Shown: positions 7,102-15,262, numbered from the stretch's first letter. The stretch: 20,539 nucleotides of DNA from SAT2750 sp964476375 (GCA_964476375.1 CAYYZW010000255.1:1-20539); one strand, 5' to 3'. Notes: generated by a model from the letters alone, not told the origin. A program made the numbers and translations.

Positions 7102-8460
7102 TTAGACATTCCCTCCAGGAGCCAGGCGGAGGCATTCGGCCAGGCGGTCGATATCCTCCCGCGTTCGTTTTTCTGTCGTGGCCACCAGGAAACAATCCGA
7201 GAGATGCTCATACCAGGTGCCCAGCGGGATGCCGGCCAGAATCTGATGGCTGGCAGCATGGTCCATCAATGCTTCCACTTTTCCCTGCCGGTCGCGGATG
7301 ACGAATTCCTTGAAGACCGGTGCATCAAAGACCTGTTCAAATCGATCGGCCTGCGAAATTGTCTCGGCGGCATAACGTGCCTTCTGGGCACAGAGCATGG
7401 CTGTCTCGAGCATGCCCTTGGGACCCATGGTCGCCATGTAAACAGCAGCTCGCAGGGCGAAGAGTCCCTGGTTGGTACAGATATTACTGGTCGCCTTCTC
7501 GCGTCGAATATGTTGTTCACGGGTCTGGAGAGTCAGAACCCAGCAGCGATTGCCATGCTGGTCGACCGTCTGGCCAGAGATCCGCCCTGGAAGCCGTCGC
7601 ACGAAGGATTCGCGGCAGGCCATGATCCCCAGGGAGGGGCCGCCGTAGAGCATGGGGGAGCCAAGGGATTGGCCTTCCGCCACGGCAATATCCACTTCCA
7701 TCTCTCCCGGCTTTTTCAGCACTCCAAGGCTGATAGGGTCAAAGATACAACAGGCCAGTGCGCCGGCATCATGGGCAACCCGGACGACACTTTCCACGTC
7801 CTCAAGGCAGCCGAAGAAATTTGGGTTTTGCACAAGCAGGCAGGCAGTCTGGTCATTGATCGCCTCCTGCATGGAGGCTGGGTCAACACGGCCTCCAGGA
7901 GTGGGCACGGTCACCAGTTCCGTTTCCAGGCTGGTAAAATACGTTTCCAGGATCTGCCGGTACTCCGGGTGCACCGACTCCGCAACCACGATCCGTCCTG
8001 CTTTTTTCGTTGCACTGATTGCCATCAGCACCGCCTCGGCCGTTGCTGACCCTCCGTCATAAAGGCTGGCATTGGAGACATCCATCCCGGTGAGCTGGCA
8101 GATCATGCTCTGGTACTCAAACATGGCCTGCAGGTTGCCCTGGCTTACCTCGGGCTGGTAGGGCGTGTAGGAGGTGTAGAACTCTCCCCGGCCGGCAATC
8201 GTATCGACAACGGCAGGGATAAAGTGATCATAGCTGCCACCACCCAGAAAGCTGGTTGCATTCTCGGCATGAAGGTTCTGGTTCGCCAGGGAGCCGACGA
8301 CCTGGGCAAGCTCCATTTCGCTCAGTGCTTCCGGGATCTCCAGAGGCCGTCCCAATTTCAGGGACTGCGGGATCATATCGAAGAGTTCATCGAGCGAGGC
8401 AATGCCGATGGAATCGAGCATCGCCCGCTGGTCTTCCTCGGTGTTGAACAGGTAGGGCAT
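7102..8460 (-). CDS. gcvPA: Glycine dehydrogenase (decarboxylating) subunit 1
   Basis: Subunit 1 of the two-subunit P-protein pairs with GcvPB to form the glycine decarboxylase active site. It has 452 residues, close to the usual 440-450. Family stretches include the N-terminal MPYLFNTEEDQRAML, FLGGGSYDHFIPAVVD (71-86), the glycine-rich YTPYQPEVSQGNLQAMFEYQ (97-116), DGGSATAEAVLMA, QNPNFFG, and the late TSNICTNQGLFALRAAVYM. The PLP lysine is in the partner subunit, as expected for the split form. The split P-protein is the arrangement of Firmicutes, Thermotoga, archaea and others, in contrast to the single ~950-residue GcvP of proteobacteria and eukaryotes. The ATG at 8460 lies 12 bases after the gcvH stop and gcvPB follows after 5 bases, so it is an internal operon gene. 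Confidence 0.97.
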   Translation of the reverse strand: MPYLFNTEEDQRAMLDSIGIASLDELFDMIPQSLKLGRPLEIPEALSEMELAQVVGSLANQNLHAENATSFLGGGSYDHFIPAVVDTIAGRGEFYTSYTPYQPEVSQGNLQAMFEYQSMICQLTGMDVSNASLYDGGSATAEAVLMAISATKKAGRIVVAESVHPEYRQILETYFTSLETELVTVPTPGGRVDPASMQEAINDQTACLLVQNPNFFGCLEDVESVVRVAHDAGALACCIFDPISLGVLKKPGEMEVDIAVAEGQSLGSPMLYGGPSLGIMACRESFVRRLPGRISGQTVDQHGNRCWVLTLQTREQHIRREKATSNICTNQGLFALRAAVYMATMGPKGMLETAMLCAQKARYAAETISQADRFEQVFDAPVFKEFVIRDRQGKVEALMDHAASHQILAGIPLGTWYEHLSDCFLVATTEKRTREDIDRLAECLRLAPGGNV

Positions 8461-8472
8461 ATCCGTCGCCGC

Positions 8473-8868
8473 CTAGCCTCCCTGGGCACACTGGGCTTCG
8501 TATGCCGTACGATCCATCAGGTGATCTGTCGACAGCCCGTCCTGGACACGGATCTTGACCATCCATCCGGCCTGGTAGGGGTCGTCACTTAACAGTTGCA
8601 AGTTTGTTGAGAGCTGTTCGTTCACGGCGATCACCTCGCCATCGACCGGGCTGTTGATGGGGCTGACAGCCTTGACGGACTCGATCTCACCGATTTCCGC
8701 ACCGGCGCTGGTTACGGTCCCAGACGGTTGCATTTCCAGGTAAGTTACATCGACAAGCTGCTCAACGGCAAATGCGGTGATGCCGACCACTGCAATGGTC
8801 CCATCATCACCCTGCTCGAGCCGTACCCACTCGTGTGTTTCTGCATAGTAAAGGTCATCAGGATTCAC
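8473..8868 (-). CDS. gcvH: Glycine cleavage system H protein
   Basis: GcvH is the small lipoyl carrier that shuttles the aminomethyl intermediate between the P, T and L proteins. It has 131 residues, the usual size. It starts YAETHEWVR (8-16), a family hallmark, and has GITAFAVEQLVDVTYLEMQPSG (29-50). The lipoylation site is EIESVKAVSPINSPVDGEV, with Lys66 as the acceptor. The start is a GTG at 8868 without a strong ribosome site, which may hold its level down or rely on coupling to gcvT. A 60-base spacer to gcvT contains a short inverted repeat (TGGAA at 8894-8898, TTCCA at 8902-8906). The ligase encoded at the operon end is the obvious enzyme for its modification. No dihydrolipoamide dehydrogenase (L-protein) gene is in the window. 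Confidence 0.97.
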   Translation of the reverse strand: MNPDDLYYAETHEWVRLEQGDDGTIAVVGITAFAVEQLVDVTYLEMQPSGTVTSAGAEIGEIESVKAVSPINSPVDGEVIAVNEQLSTNLQLLSDDPYQAGWMVKIRVQDGLSTDHLMDRTAYEAQCAQGG

Positions 8869-8928
8869 GGCACAGTCCAGTTCTTTCTAGGGGTGGAAGT
8901 CTTCCAGTTCTGTCCAGGGATCTATTGG

Positions 8929-10077
8929 TCAGGATGGTTTGTCTCGTCGGTAAAACGGTAGCGGGGTGACCCTGGCGGGATGCCGGGATCCACGGATGTC
9001 GACCTCCAGTTCGACACCGGTATCGGCTATCGAAGGACTATCTTGAACATTCAGATAGGCCAATGCAATCGGGTACTGCAAAGTTGGTGAGAAGGATCCG
9101 CTTGTGATTTTCCCCACCTGCCTGTCACCGGCATAGACCGAGTAACCTTCCCGGGCAGCCCTCCGTCCCTCCAGGGCCAGTCCGACTCTTACCTGGTGAC
9201 GTGGTTGAACTGCTTCCGCAGCCAGTGCCTGGCTTCCGATAAAATCCCGGGGCTTCTGCTGGTCGTCTTCCAGGTTGACGGCAAAGTCGAGGCCGGCCTG
9301 GTAGGGACTGGTCGATTCATCCAGCTCATGGCCGTAAAGTGGCAGTGCGGCTTCCAGCCGGAGCGTGTCACGAGCTCCCAGGCCAACGGCGCAGATACCA
9401 AGATCACGGCCCGAGGCAAAGATGTTGTTGACCACCTGGCGGGCATCCTCGCCGCGCACGATTAACTCGATCCCGTCTTCTCCCGAGTAGCCGGTGCGGC
9501 TGACGATGCAGGGTTTTCTCATCTGCTCGGTTACCACGCCCTGGTAATAACGAAGATTATCCAGATCGGCGTTGACCAGTGGGTTGACGATCTGCAGTGC
9601 GTTTGGCCCCTGTACGGCAACCATGGCTGTTTCCAGCGTGCGATCGGTAATCGACAGATCATCATCTGCTTTCAGCTGGGAATTCAGCCAGCCAAGGATT
9701 TTCTGTCGGTTGGAAGCATTCACTACCAGCATGTGGTACCGGACCTCACTTGGGGTCTGCAGGTGATAAACCAGCACATCGTCGAGGACATGGCCCTGCT
9801 CGTTGGTGATCAGCGAGTAACGAATTTTTCCCAGGGGCAGGTCCAGGACCCGTCGAGTGAGCAGACGGTCGAGAAAGCGGGCGGCTCCTGCTCCATCCAG
9901 CCGTAATCGACCCATGTGAGAGACATCAAAGAGGCCGGCTCCCCGCCGGGTTGCGAGGTGTTCCTCGACAATCGAATGATACTGGACAGGCATATCCCAG
10001 CCAGCAAAATCAACCAGCCGGGCACCCTGTTCGATGTGCCAGGAATGGAGCGGTGTGGTGGCAAGCGGTTCGTTCAT
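8929..10077 (-). CDS. gcvT: Glycine cleavage system T protein (aminomethyltransferase)
   Basis: GcvT transfers the methylene group from aminomethyl-lipoyl GcvH to tetrahydrofolate, releasing ammonia and giving 5,10-methylene-THF. It has 382 residues, slightly longer than the usual 360-375. Motifs: LVDFAGWDMPVQY (21-33), LFDVSHMGRLRL (49-60), and GHVLDDVLVYHL (95-106), with the conserved aspartates 99-100 that activate folate. Farther on are SRTGYSGEDGIELIV, the GLGARDTLRLEAALPLYGHEL region, and a C-terminal barrel domain with VGKITSGSFSPTLQYPIALAYL. It is the first gene of the gcv block, 105 bases after rnr. A TAGAAT -10-like element lies 43 bases before the ATG. I saw no glycine riboswitch in the spacer. 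Confidence 0.97.
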   Translation of the reverse strand: MNEPLATTPLHSWHIEQGARLVDFAGWDMPVQYHSIVEEHLATRRGAGLFDVSHMGRLRLDGAGAARFLDRLLTRRVLDLPLGKIRYSLITNEQGHVLDDVLVYHLQTPSEVRYHMLVVNASNRQKILGWLNSQLKADDDLSITDRTLETAMVAVQGPNALQIVNPLVNADLDNLRYYQGVVTEQMRKPCIVSRTGYSGEDGIELIVRGEDARQVVNNIFASGRDLGICAVGLGARDTLRLEAALPLYGHELDESTSPYQAGLDFAVNLEDDQQKPRDFIGSQALAAEAVQPRHQVRVGLALEGRRAAREGYSVYAGDRQVGKITSGSFSPTLQYPIALAYLNVQDSPSIADTGVELEVDIRGSRHPARVTPLPFYRRDKPS

Positions 10078-10119
10078 GTCGACTGGCAGGGCTCGGGAAG
10101 ATCACGTCGGCTGGCGAGT

Positions 10120-10125
10120 ATTCTA
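10120..10125 (-). promoter_or_regulatory. Possible -10 element of gcvT operon
   Basis: TAGAAT on the minus strand, five of six matches to the sigma-70 -10 consensus, 43 bases upstream of the gcvT ATG in the spacer after rnr. No good -35 hexamer lies 16-18 bases upstream, so this is a weak call. The same CTAGAAT heptamer occurs at the divergent promoters near 13580 and 13670. Confidence 0.3.
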
Positions 10126-10182
10126 GCCGATCGAGAGAAACTGCCCAGTAGGTTTGGCAATTACGGCGAATGCCGGACGAGG

Positions 10183-12540
10183 CTAGCGTCGTTTCTTTTT
10201 TCCACGCCGTCCATCTTTCCGGCCACGTTGCTTGTTGGGTTTCCGGTTTTTCGGTCCCCCGTCTTTTTTGGGTCCTGTGGCATCTGTCTCGCCGGGCTGA
10301 GAGAGGATCTTGACGAGTTCGAAATCCAGTTCCCGACGGTCCAGGTCCACTCGTTTGACTTCCACCTGGAGCAGGTCACCCATGCGGAACTGGTTTCCCT
10401 GTCGGTGTCCAACAAGCCGGTAGCCCTGGGCATCGAACCGGTAAGAGTCCTCCGGAAGGGAGTCAGTCGGGAGCAGGCCGTCGGCTGGCAGCTCGACTCC
10501 CTGGAGGAAAAGCCCAAACTCTTCCACGCCTGTCACCACTGCTTCCATCTGCTCGCCGATACGTTCGGCGAGATAGACAAGCAACTTCAACTTGACCAGC
10601 TGGCGTTCAGCCGCCGCTGCCCTCTGTTCTCGTTCCGAACAGTGGTCTCCCAGGGACTGCAGCTTGGCCTGGTCCTGGACTGGTTTGCGGCCCGCGGCCA
10701 GCACGTCAAGCATGCGGTGGATTAGCAAGTCCGGGTAGCGGCGAATGGGCGAGGTGAAGTGACAGTAGTGGTCCATGTTCAAGGCGTAATGTCGTTCTGG
10801 TATGGGGCCATAGACCGCCTTCTGCAGGGCCCGCAGGACCGCCATGAAAATGGCCTTCTCCGCTGGTTTTCCGCGGGCCTGCTCGATGACATCGATGATA
10901 TCAAAGCGGCTGCGGACCGTATCCACGTTGATTCCCATGTCGCGAGCAAAAACACCGAGGCTCTCGAGCTTGCGGCTATTGGGATCTTCATGCAGACGCC
11001 GCATGAAGATCAGTTTGTGGTCTTTAAGAAAGCCGGCGACCGACTGGTTTGCCGCCAGCATCAATTCCTCGATCATCTGGTGGCTGACGGTATTCTCGGT
11101 CAGGTGGGCTCCGCAGACACGGCCCTCCTTGTCCAGATCGATTTTCACTTCCGGGATAGAGAGCTCCAGGGCTCCTCCCTTGAGCCGCCGGCCTCGCAGG
11201 ATCATTGCCAGGGTGTGCATCTGTTCGAGTAATGAGAAGACATCCTTGCTGAGCTTTTCCTGCCATGGCTTGGGGTCTTCCAGGAAGGAGTCGACCTCCT
11301 CGTAGGTGAACCTTCGGTCGCTCTGGATAACAGAGTTGGCAACCTCGGTATCGACGACCACTCCCTCGGCAGTCATCTCCATGAACACGGACTTGGCGTA
11401 CCGACGTTTCTCAGGTTGCAGACTGGCCAGGTTGTTGGAGATGATCTCGGGCAACATCGGGATCACCTGGTCTGGAAGATAAATGCTTGTTGCCCGCTGA
11501 TATGCTTCCTGGTCCAGCTTGGATCCGTGCGGGACAAAGTGGGAGACATCGGCGATATGGACACCGAGTCGCCAGTGGCCATTTTCCAGCTGGCGAAGTG
11601 AGATAGCATCATCAAAATCACGGGCATCGACCGGGTCGATCGTGATAATCGTGGTTTTTGACAGATCGATACGGTCCGACAGATCGTTTTCATCAAAACG
11701 GTCTGCCTGTCTCCTGGCATCCTGCATGACGGCCTCGGGAAACTCGCCCGGGAGCTGGAATTCATGGATCACGGTAAGCGTGTCTACCCCCGGCTCCCCT
11801 TTCTTGCCGAGCACGTCCAGCAGGACTGCTTCGCCACGTGTCCGGGATGTGGGAAAGTGGACCATTTCCACCAGGACCTTGTCGTCCGGGTGGACATTCC
11901 GTGCTCCTGGATCCCCGACAGGGATTGCCTGGCTAAAGAGCGTGCCGGCAACGAGGACTTCACACTGGTCCCCATTTTTCTGGTAGGTTCCCACGAACTG
12001 GTGAGTCCGCCGTTCGATGATCTCGACGATCCGGCCCTGGGGCCGTTTGGGGTTTCGTCCGCGACTCAGCACGATGTGGACCAGGTCGCCGTTGGCGGCA
12101 TCGCTGGTGTACTTGCCGGGAATAAAAATATCCGCCTCTCGTCCCTCACTGGGGGCGGTCCCTTCAGGGCGGACAAAACCAAAACCGCCGGCAGCCCGGT
12201 GAAACTTGCCAAAAACGCCGTCGGTGGGGCGGCGTTCCTTTTTCGCATGCTTGGTCCGGGGGCGGGGGGCCGATGGCGGTACGAGGGGGGGCGTCGCCTC
12301 GTCCGTGGTGGATTCCTGCTTGTTCGGCTTTACGAGGTGCCGGTCTCCATAAAGCAGGTATCCCTTGCGGACAAGCGACTTGATCGTGCGGCGTAACTGG
12401 GCAAGCTTGTCCCGTGGGATTTTCAGTTGTCGGGCGATCACGCGTGGCTTCACCGGCTGGTAATGGGCTGCATTCACATGCGCCACCAGCCTGCTTTCCA
12501 ACTCGTTAAGTCCCTCGGGTATATTCACGGTGCCGGTCAC
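10183..12540 (-). CDS. rnr: Ribonuclease R (3'-5' exoribonuclease)
   Basis: This processive hydrolytic 3'-5' exoribonuclease of the RNase II/R family degrades structured RNA, including rRNA and mRNA. It has 785 residues, as usual for RNase R. Domains in order: N-terminal winged helix (about 10-70, IARQLKIPRDKLAQLRRTIKSLVRKGYL), a charged linker, two cold-shock/OB domains (about 108-165 and 170-245, the first with GGFGFVRPEG), the RNB catalytic domain (about 290-620), an S1 domain (about 660-745) and a basic tail. The metal-binding acidic motif TIDPVDARDFDDAIS spans 300-314, and HFTSPIRRYPDLLIHR (594-609) is intact. The tail (758-785) is almost all Lys/Arg/Gly, typical for RNA contact. It starts at a GTG at 12540 whose GTGA overlaps the stop of the HD exonuclease gene, so translation is probably coupled. 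Confidence 0.97.
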   Translation of the reverse strand: MTGTVNIPEGLNELESRLVAHVNAAHYQPVKPRVIARQLKIPRDKLAQLRRTIKSLVRKGYLLYGDRHLVKPNKQESTTDEATPPLVPPSAPRPRTKHAKKERRPTDGVFGKFHRAAGGFGFVRPEGTAPSEGREADIFIPGKYTSDAANGDLVHIVLSRGRNPKRPQGRIVEIIERRTHQFVGTYQKNGDQCEVLVAGTLFSQAIPVGDPGARNVHPDDKVLVEMVHFPTSRTRGEAVLLDVLGKKGEPGVDTLTVIHEFQLPGEFPEAVMQDARRQADRFDENDLSDRIDLSKTTIITIDPVDARDFDDAISLRQLENGHWRLGVHIADVSHFVPHGSKLDQEAYQRATSIYLPDQVIPMLPEIISNNLASLQPEKRRYAKSVFMEMTAEGVVVDTEVANSVIQSDRRFTYEEVDSFLEDPKPWQEKLSKDVFSLLEQMHTLAMILRGRRLKGGALELSIPEVKIDLDKEGRVCGAHLTENTVSHQMIEELMLAANQSVAGFLKDHKLIFMRRLHEDPNSRKLESLGVFARDMGINVDTVRSRFDIIDVIEQARGKPAEKAIFMAVLRALQKAVYGPIPERHYALNMDHYCHFTSPIRRYPDLLIHRMLDVLAAGRKPVQDQAKLQSLGDHCSEREQRAAAAERQLVKLKLLVYLAERIGEQMEAVVTGVEEFGLFLQGVELPADGLLPTDSLPEDSYRFDAQGYRLVGHRQGNQFRMGDLLQVEVKRVDLDRRELDFELVKILSQPGETDATGPKKDGGPKNRKPNKQRGRKDGRRGKKKRR

Positions 12541-13523
12541 TGTTGGGCAGCTTCCTTGTCGCCGGAGCGTGCCGTCCCGGTCCGATAGAGTTTCCGTCCT
12601 AGCGCGGGCACGTAATTCGTCCAGCCAGGATTATTTCCTGCATCCATCGCCGTTGCCTGGCGAAATGCCTGCAGCTTGGCATCCAGGTCGTCAAGGAAAT
12701 GAAGTGCAATGGCCTCGGGGGTCATGGGGACCTTGGGGCTGCCATAATCGAGACGGCCATGATGGCTGACGATCATATGCTTGAGCCTTAACAGCAGGTC
12801 CGGAGGGCAGGGCTGTTCCAGTTGCCCGGCCTTTTCCTGAAGTGTCACCACTCCCATCACCAGGTGCCCCACCAGTTCTCCTTCGTCGCTGTATCCCAGT
12901 TCCCCGTCATAGATCAGTTCGTCCACCTTGGCCAGGTCATGCAGGAACGCGCCCATCAGTAGCAGGTCCTCGTCCAACTCGGCGTAATGGGGGGCCACTC
13001 GCTTGACAAGCTCCAGCAGGCTGACAATGTGTTCCAGCAGGCCACCATGGTAAGCATGGTGGTTTTTCATCGCCGCCGGAGCTCGCTGGATCTTGTCTAC
13101 CAGGTCTGCATCGGCCAGGTAAATTTCAGCTAGTTGCCGGAGGGCATCATTTGAGAGGCTCGAGAGTATCTGCCGAAGCTTCTCAAACAGTTCATTGACC
13201 TGCTGGTCAGTGAGCGGAAAAAAGTCAGTCGGGTCGATCGAATCAGCGTCGACAGGTTCCAGTGTGGAGACAATGATCTGCATCGATCCGTTAAAGAACT
13301 GGGTTTTCCCCTGGACCTGCATGTAGTCACCGGCCTCGAAGCTCTCGTCCAGTTGCTGGTTGGCATTCCAGAGCATGGCGTTGACAGTGCCACTCCGGTC
13401 TGCCAGATCCATCTGCATGTAAAGATTTCCGTTGCGGTTGGAGCGAAGTCGCTTGGACTGAACCCGGAACACCTGGTCCAGTGTCTCGTTCTCGCCCAGT
13501 TCATTGATAAAACGACGTGTCAT
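12537..13523 (-). CDS. YhaM-like OB-fold/HD-domain 3'-5' exoribonuclease
   Basis: The predicted protein has 328 residues from ATG 13523 (MTRRFINELGENETLDQVF), the N-terminus typical of YhaM/CBF1 proteins. In-frame TTG codons upstream would add a proline-rich segment foreign to the family. An OB-fold domain (about 15-90, NGNLYMQMDLADRSGTVNAMLW) precedes an HD metal-hydrolase domain. HD residues visible: His165 in GGLLEHIVSLL, His195-Asp196 in FLHDLAKVDE, His220 in LVGHLVMG, His254-255 in VSHHGRLDYGSP and Asp279 in FLDDLDAK. YhaM trims RNA from the 3' end in B. subtilis, and this is the likely role here. No strong ribosome site precedes the ATG. A possible promoter is TTGCGG-N17-TAGAAT (13607-13579). 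It overlaps rnr by four bases, pairing two 3' exonucleases in one transcript. Confidence 0.9.
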   Translation of the reverse strand: MTRRFINELGENETLDQVFRVQSKRLRSNRNGNLYMQMDLADRSGTVNAMLWNANQQLDESFEAGDYMQVQGKTQFFNGSMQIIVSTLEPVDADSIDPTDFFPLTDQQVNELFEKLRQILSSLSNDALRQLAEIYLADADLVDKIQRAPAAMKNHHAYHGGLLEHIVSLLELVKRVAPHYAELDEDLLLMGAFLHDLAKVDELIYDGELGYSDEGELVGHLVMGVVTLQEKAGQLEQPCPPDLLLRLKHMIVSHHGRLDYGSPKVPMTPEAIALHFLDDLDAKLQAFRQATAMDAGNNPGWTNYVPALGRKLYRTGTARSGDKEAAQQ

Positions 13524-13578
13524 GGAAAAAAGAGGCCGGGGAATCGGCCCTGGAGATGGAATGTGGATCGTCGGCGCG

Positions 13579-13607
13579 ATTCTAGGCCGCGGCAGGAATA
13601 TCCGCAA
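13579..13607 (-). promoter_or_regulatory. Possible promoter of HD exonuclease-rnr unit
   Basis: On the minus strand TTGCGG (13607-13602) and TAGAAT (13584-13579) are separated by exactly 17 bases. The first matches three of six -35 consensus bases, the second five of six -10 bases. The -10 is 55 bases before the ATG at 13523. It lies in a 224-base divergent spacer that must hold promoters for both directions. Confidence 0.45.
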
Positions 13608-13642
13608 CCACCATCGGCAGCCCGTAGAGAGAATGACCGATA

Positions 13643-13671
13643 CTGACGTCTATCACGACCCCTGCTAGAAT
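13643..13671 (+). promoter_or_regulatory. Possible promoter of proS
   Basis: CTGACG (13643-13648; four of six -35 matches) and TAGAAT (13666-13671; five of six -10 matches) are 17 bases apart on the plus strand, 76 bases upstream of the proS ATG. The transcript would have a leader of about 70 bases. I see no T-box-like specifier or terminator in that leader. Confidence 0.45.
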
Positions 13672-13747
13672 GCCGTCTGCAGGAAGCGGTGAATCATGAA
13701 CGGGCAATGATGTTTCCAGTCCGCTGGGCTCTTTTTTAAGGAACAAC

Positions 13748-15262
13748 ATGGGCAAGAAACCCAAGTCGGCAATCCAGCCAACGCGACAGGAAGATTACCC
13801 GAAGTGGTATCAGCAAGTGATCCGGGCAGCGGACCTGGCCGAGATTTCACCTGTCCGTGGCTGTATGGTCATCAAGCCCTGGGGCTGGGCGATCTGGGAA
13901 AAAATGCAGCAGATCCTGGATGGGAAGTTCAAGGAGACAGGACATGAGAACGCCTATTTCCCACTTTTCATCCCCGTCAGTTTCCTGGAGAAGGAAGCGG
14001 AGCATGTGGAGGGTTTTGCCAAGGAGTGTGCCGTGGTCACGCACCATCGGTTGGAACCGGATCCCGAGGGGGGCCTGATGCCGGCCGGGCCGCTTGAAGA
14101 ACCCCTGGTCGTGCGTCCCACGAGCGAGACAATCATCGGTTCGATGTACTCCAAATGGATCCAGTCTTACCGTGATCTGCCAGTCTTGATTAACCAGTGG
14201 GCAAATGTGGTTCGCTGGGAAATGAGGCCTCGCATGTTCCTGAGGACGGCCGAGTTCCTCTGGCAGGAAGGGCATACGGCCCATGCCACCGAGGAAGAGG
14301 CACTGGAGGAAACTCGCCAGATGCTGGACGTCTACGCCGACTTTGCCGAGGGAGTGATGGCCATGCCGGTGGTCAAGGGAGAGAAGACCGCCGATGAGCG
14401 GTTTCCCGGTGCCGTCTCCACATTGACCATTGAAGCGATGATGCAGGATCGCAAGGCCCTGCAGGCAGGCACCTCCCACTTCCTTGGACAGAACTTCGCC
14501 CGCGCCCAGGATATCACTTTCCAGGACCAGCACGGTACAGAGCAGTTTGCCTGGACGACCTCGTGGGGAGTTTCCACACGACTGGTCGGTGCCCTGTTGA
14601 TGACGCATAGTGATGATGACGGCCTGGTACTTCCGCCCAGGCTGGCACCGAAACACGTGGTCATCCTTCCGATCGTGAAGAACGAGGAGGGCCGGGCAGA
14701 GGTCCTCGAATACTGTCATCGATTGAAAGCGGAACTGGAGTCCCAGCAGTATGCTGGAGATGCGGTCCGTGTTCAGCTGGATGACCGGGATATCCGCGGT
14801 GGAGAAAAGAAATGGCACCACGTGAAACGAGGAGTGCCGCTACGGGCCGAGGTGGGGCCACGTGATATGGAGTCGGACAGTGTCTACCTGGGACGTCGGG
14901 ATACAGGGGAGTCCGAGGCGATCGGTTGCCGGGAACTGGTGCAGGGGATCGCCCAGTTGCTTGAAGAGATCCAGTCCAACCTGTTTGCGAGGGCGAAAAA
15001 GTTAAAGGAAGATAACTCCCAGCAGATTGATAACCTGGATGATTTCACCAGTTTCTTCACTCTCCCAAATGGTGAGGCGAGCGAAATCCACGGTGGTTTT
15101 GCCTGGTCCTTTTTCAACGAGGACCCAAAAACGACCGAGGTACTTAACAAGCTCAAGGTCACGATCCGCTGTGTTCCGCTGGATGAAGCCGGGCAGGAGG
15201 GGACCTGCCTGTTTACTGGCAGGCCCTCGACACAACGGGCTGTCTTTGCCCGGGCGTACTAG
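13748..15262 (+). CDS. proS: Prolyl-tRNA synthetase, archaeal/eukaryotic-type (ProS type 3)
   Basis: This class II aminoacyl-tRNA synthetase charges tRNA-Pro. It has 504 residues and lacks the large editing insertion of the ~570-residue bacterial form. Motif 1 is in NQWANVVRWEMRPRMFLR (149-166), motif 2 in RTAEFLWQEGHTAHAT (166-181), and motif 3 in STRLVGALLMTHSDDDGLVLPPRLAP (276-301). PTSETI (124-129) is the proline-pocket loop. The anticodon-binding domain runs from about 302 to 410. The C-terminal domain ends in the family's final Ala-Tyr (VFARAY). In the Thermus type this domain carries a four-cysteine zinc site. Here the first pair is replaced (AWSFFNEDPK) and the second is reduced to Cys487 with Thr490, so zinc is probably not bound. 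The start is ATG 13748, with AAGGA close upstream (13738-13742). Confidence 0.97.
   Translation: MGKKPKSAIQPTRQEDYPKWYQQVIRAADLAEISPVRGCMVIKPWGWAIWEKMQQILDGKFKETGHENAYFPLFIPVSFLEKEAEHVEGFAKECAVVTHHRLEPDPEGGLMPAGPLEEPLVVRPTSETIIGSMYSKWIQSYRDLPVLINQWANVVRWEMRPRMFLRTAEFLWQEGHTAHATEEEALEETRQMLDVYADFAEGVMAMPVVKGEKTADERFPGAVSTLTIEAMMQDRKALQAGTSHFLGQNFARAQDITFQDQHGTEQFAWTTSWGVSTRLVGALLMTHSDDDGLVLPPRLAPKHVVILPIVKNEEGRAEVLEYCHRLKAELESQQYAGDAVRVQLDDRDIRGGEKKWHHVKRGVPLRAEVGPRDMESDSVYLGRRDTGESEAIGCRELVQGIAQLLEEIQSNLFARAKKLKEDNSQQIDNLDDFTSFFTLPNGEASEIHGGFAWSFFNEDPKTTEVLNKLKVTIRCVPLDEAGQEGTCLFTGRPSTQRAVFARAY

Noticed and set aside
7097..7195. N-terminal extension of gcvPB from a TTG at 7195
   Set aside because: It would overlap gcvPA by 94 bases and add proline/glycine-rich residues foreign to the family. 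ATG 7096 gives the family N-terminus.
7204..8049. 281-codon open frame on the plus strand
   Set aside because: Antisense to gcvPA, with no domain and no ribosome site that stands out.
10078..10182. Glycine riboswitch upstream of gcvT
   Set aside because: The spacer is only 105 bases and shows neither a tandem aptamer arrangement nor the expected conserved cores.
13524..13607. N-terminal extension of the HD exonuclease from a TTG at 13607
   Set aside because: The extension is proline-rich and unlike the family, and it would cover the probable promoter. ATG 13523 gives the typical MTRRFINEL start.
13672..13747. T-box or other tRNA-sensing leader before proS
   Set aside because: The leader is too short, and no T-box core sequence or terminator is seen.
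13847..14821. 324-codon open frame on the minus strand
   Set aside because: It lies wholly antisense to the clearly functional proS. Its product has no recognisable domain and its composition is that of a shadow frame in GC-rich DNA.
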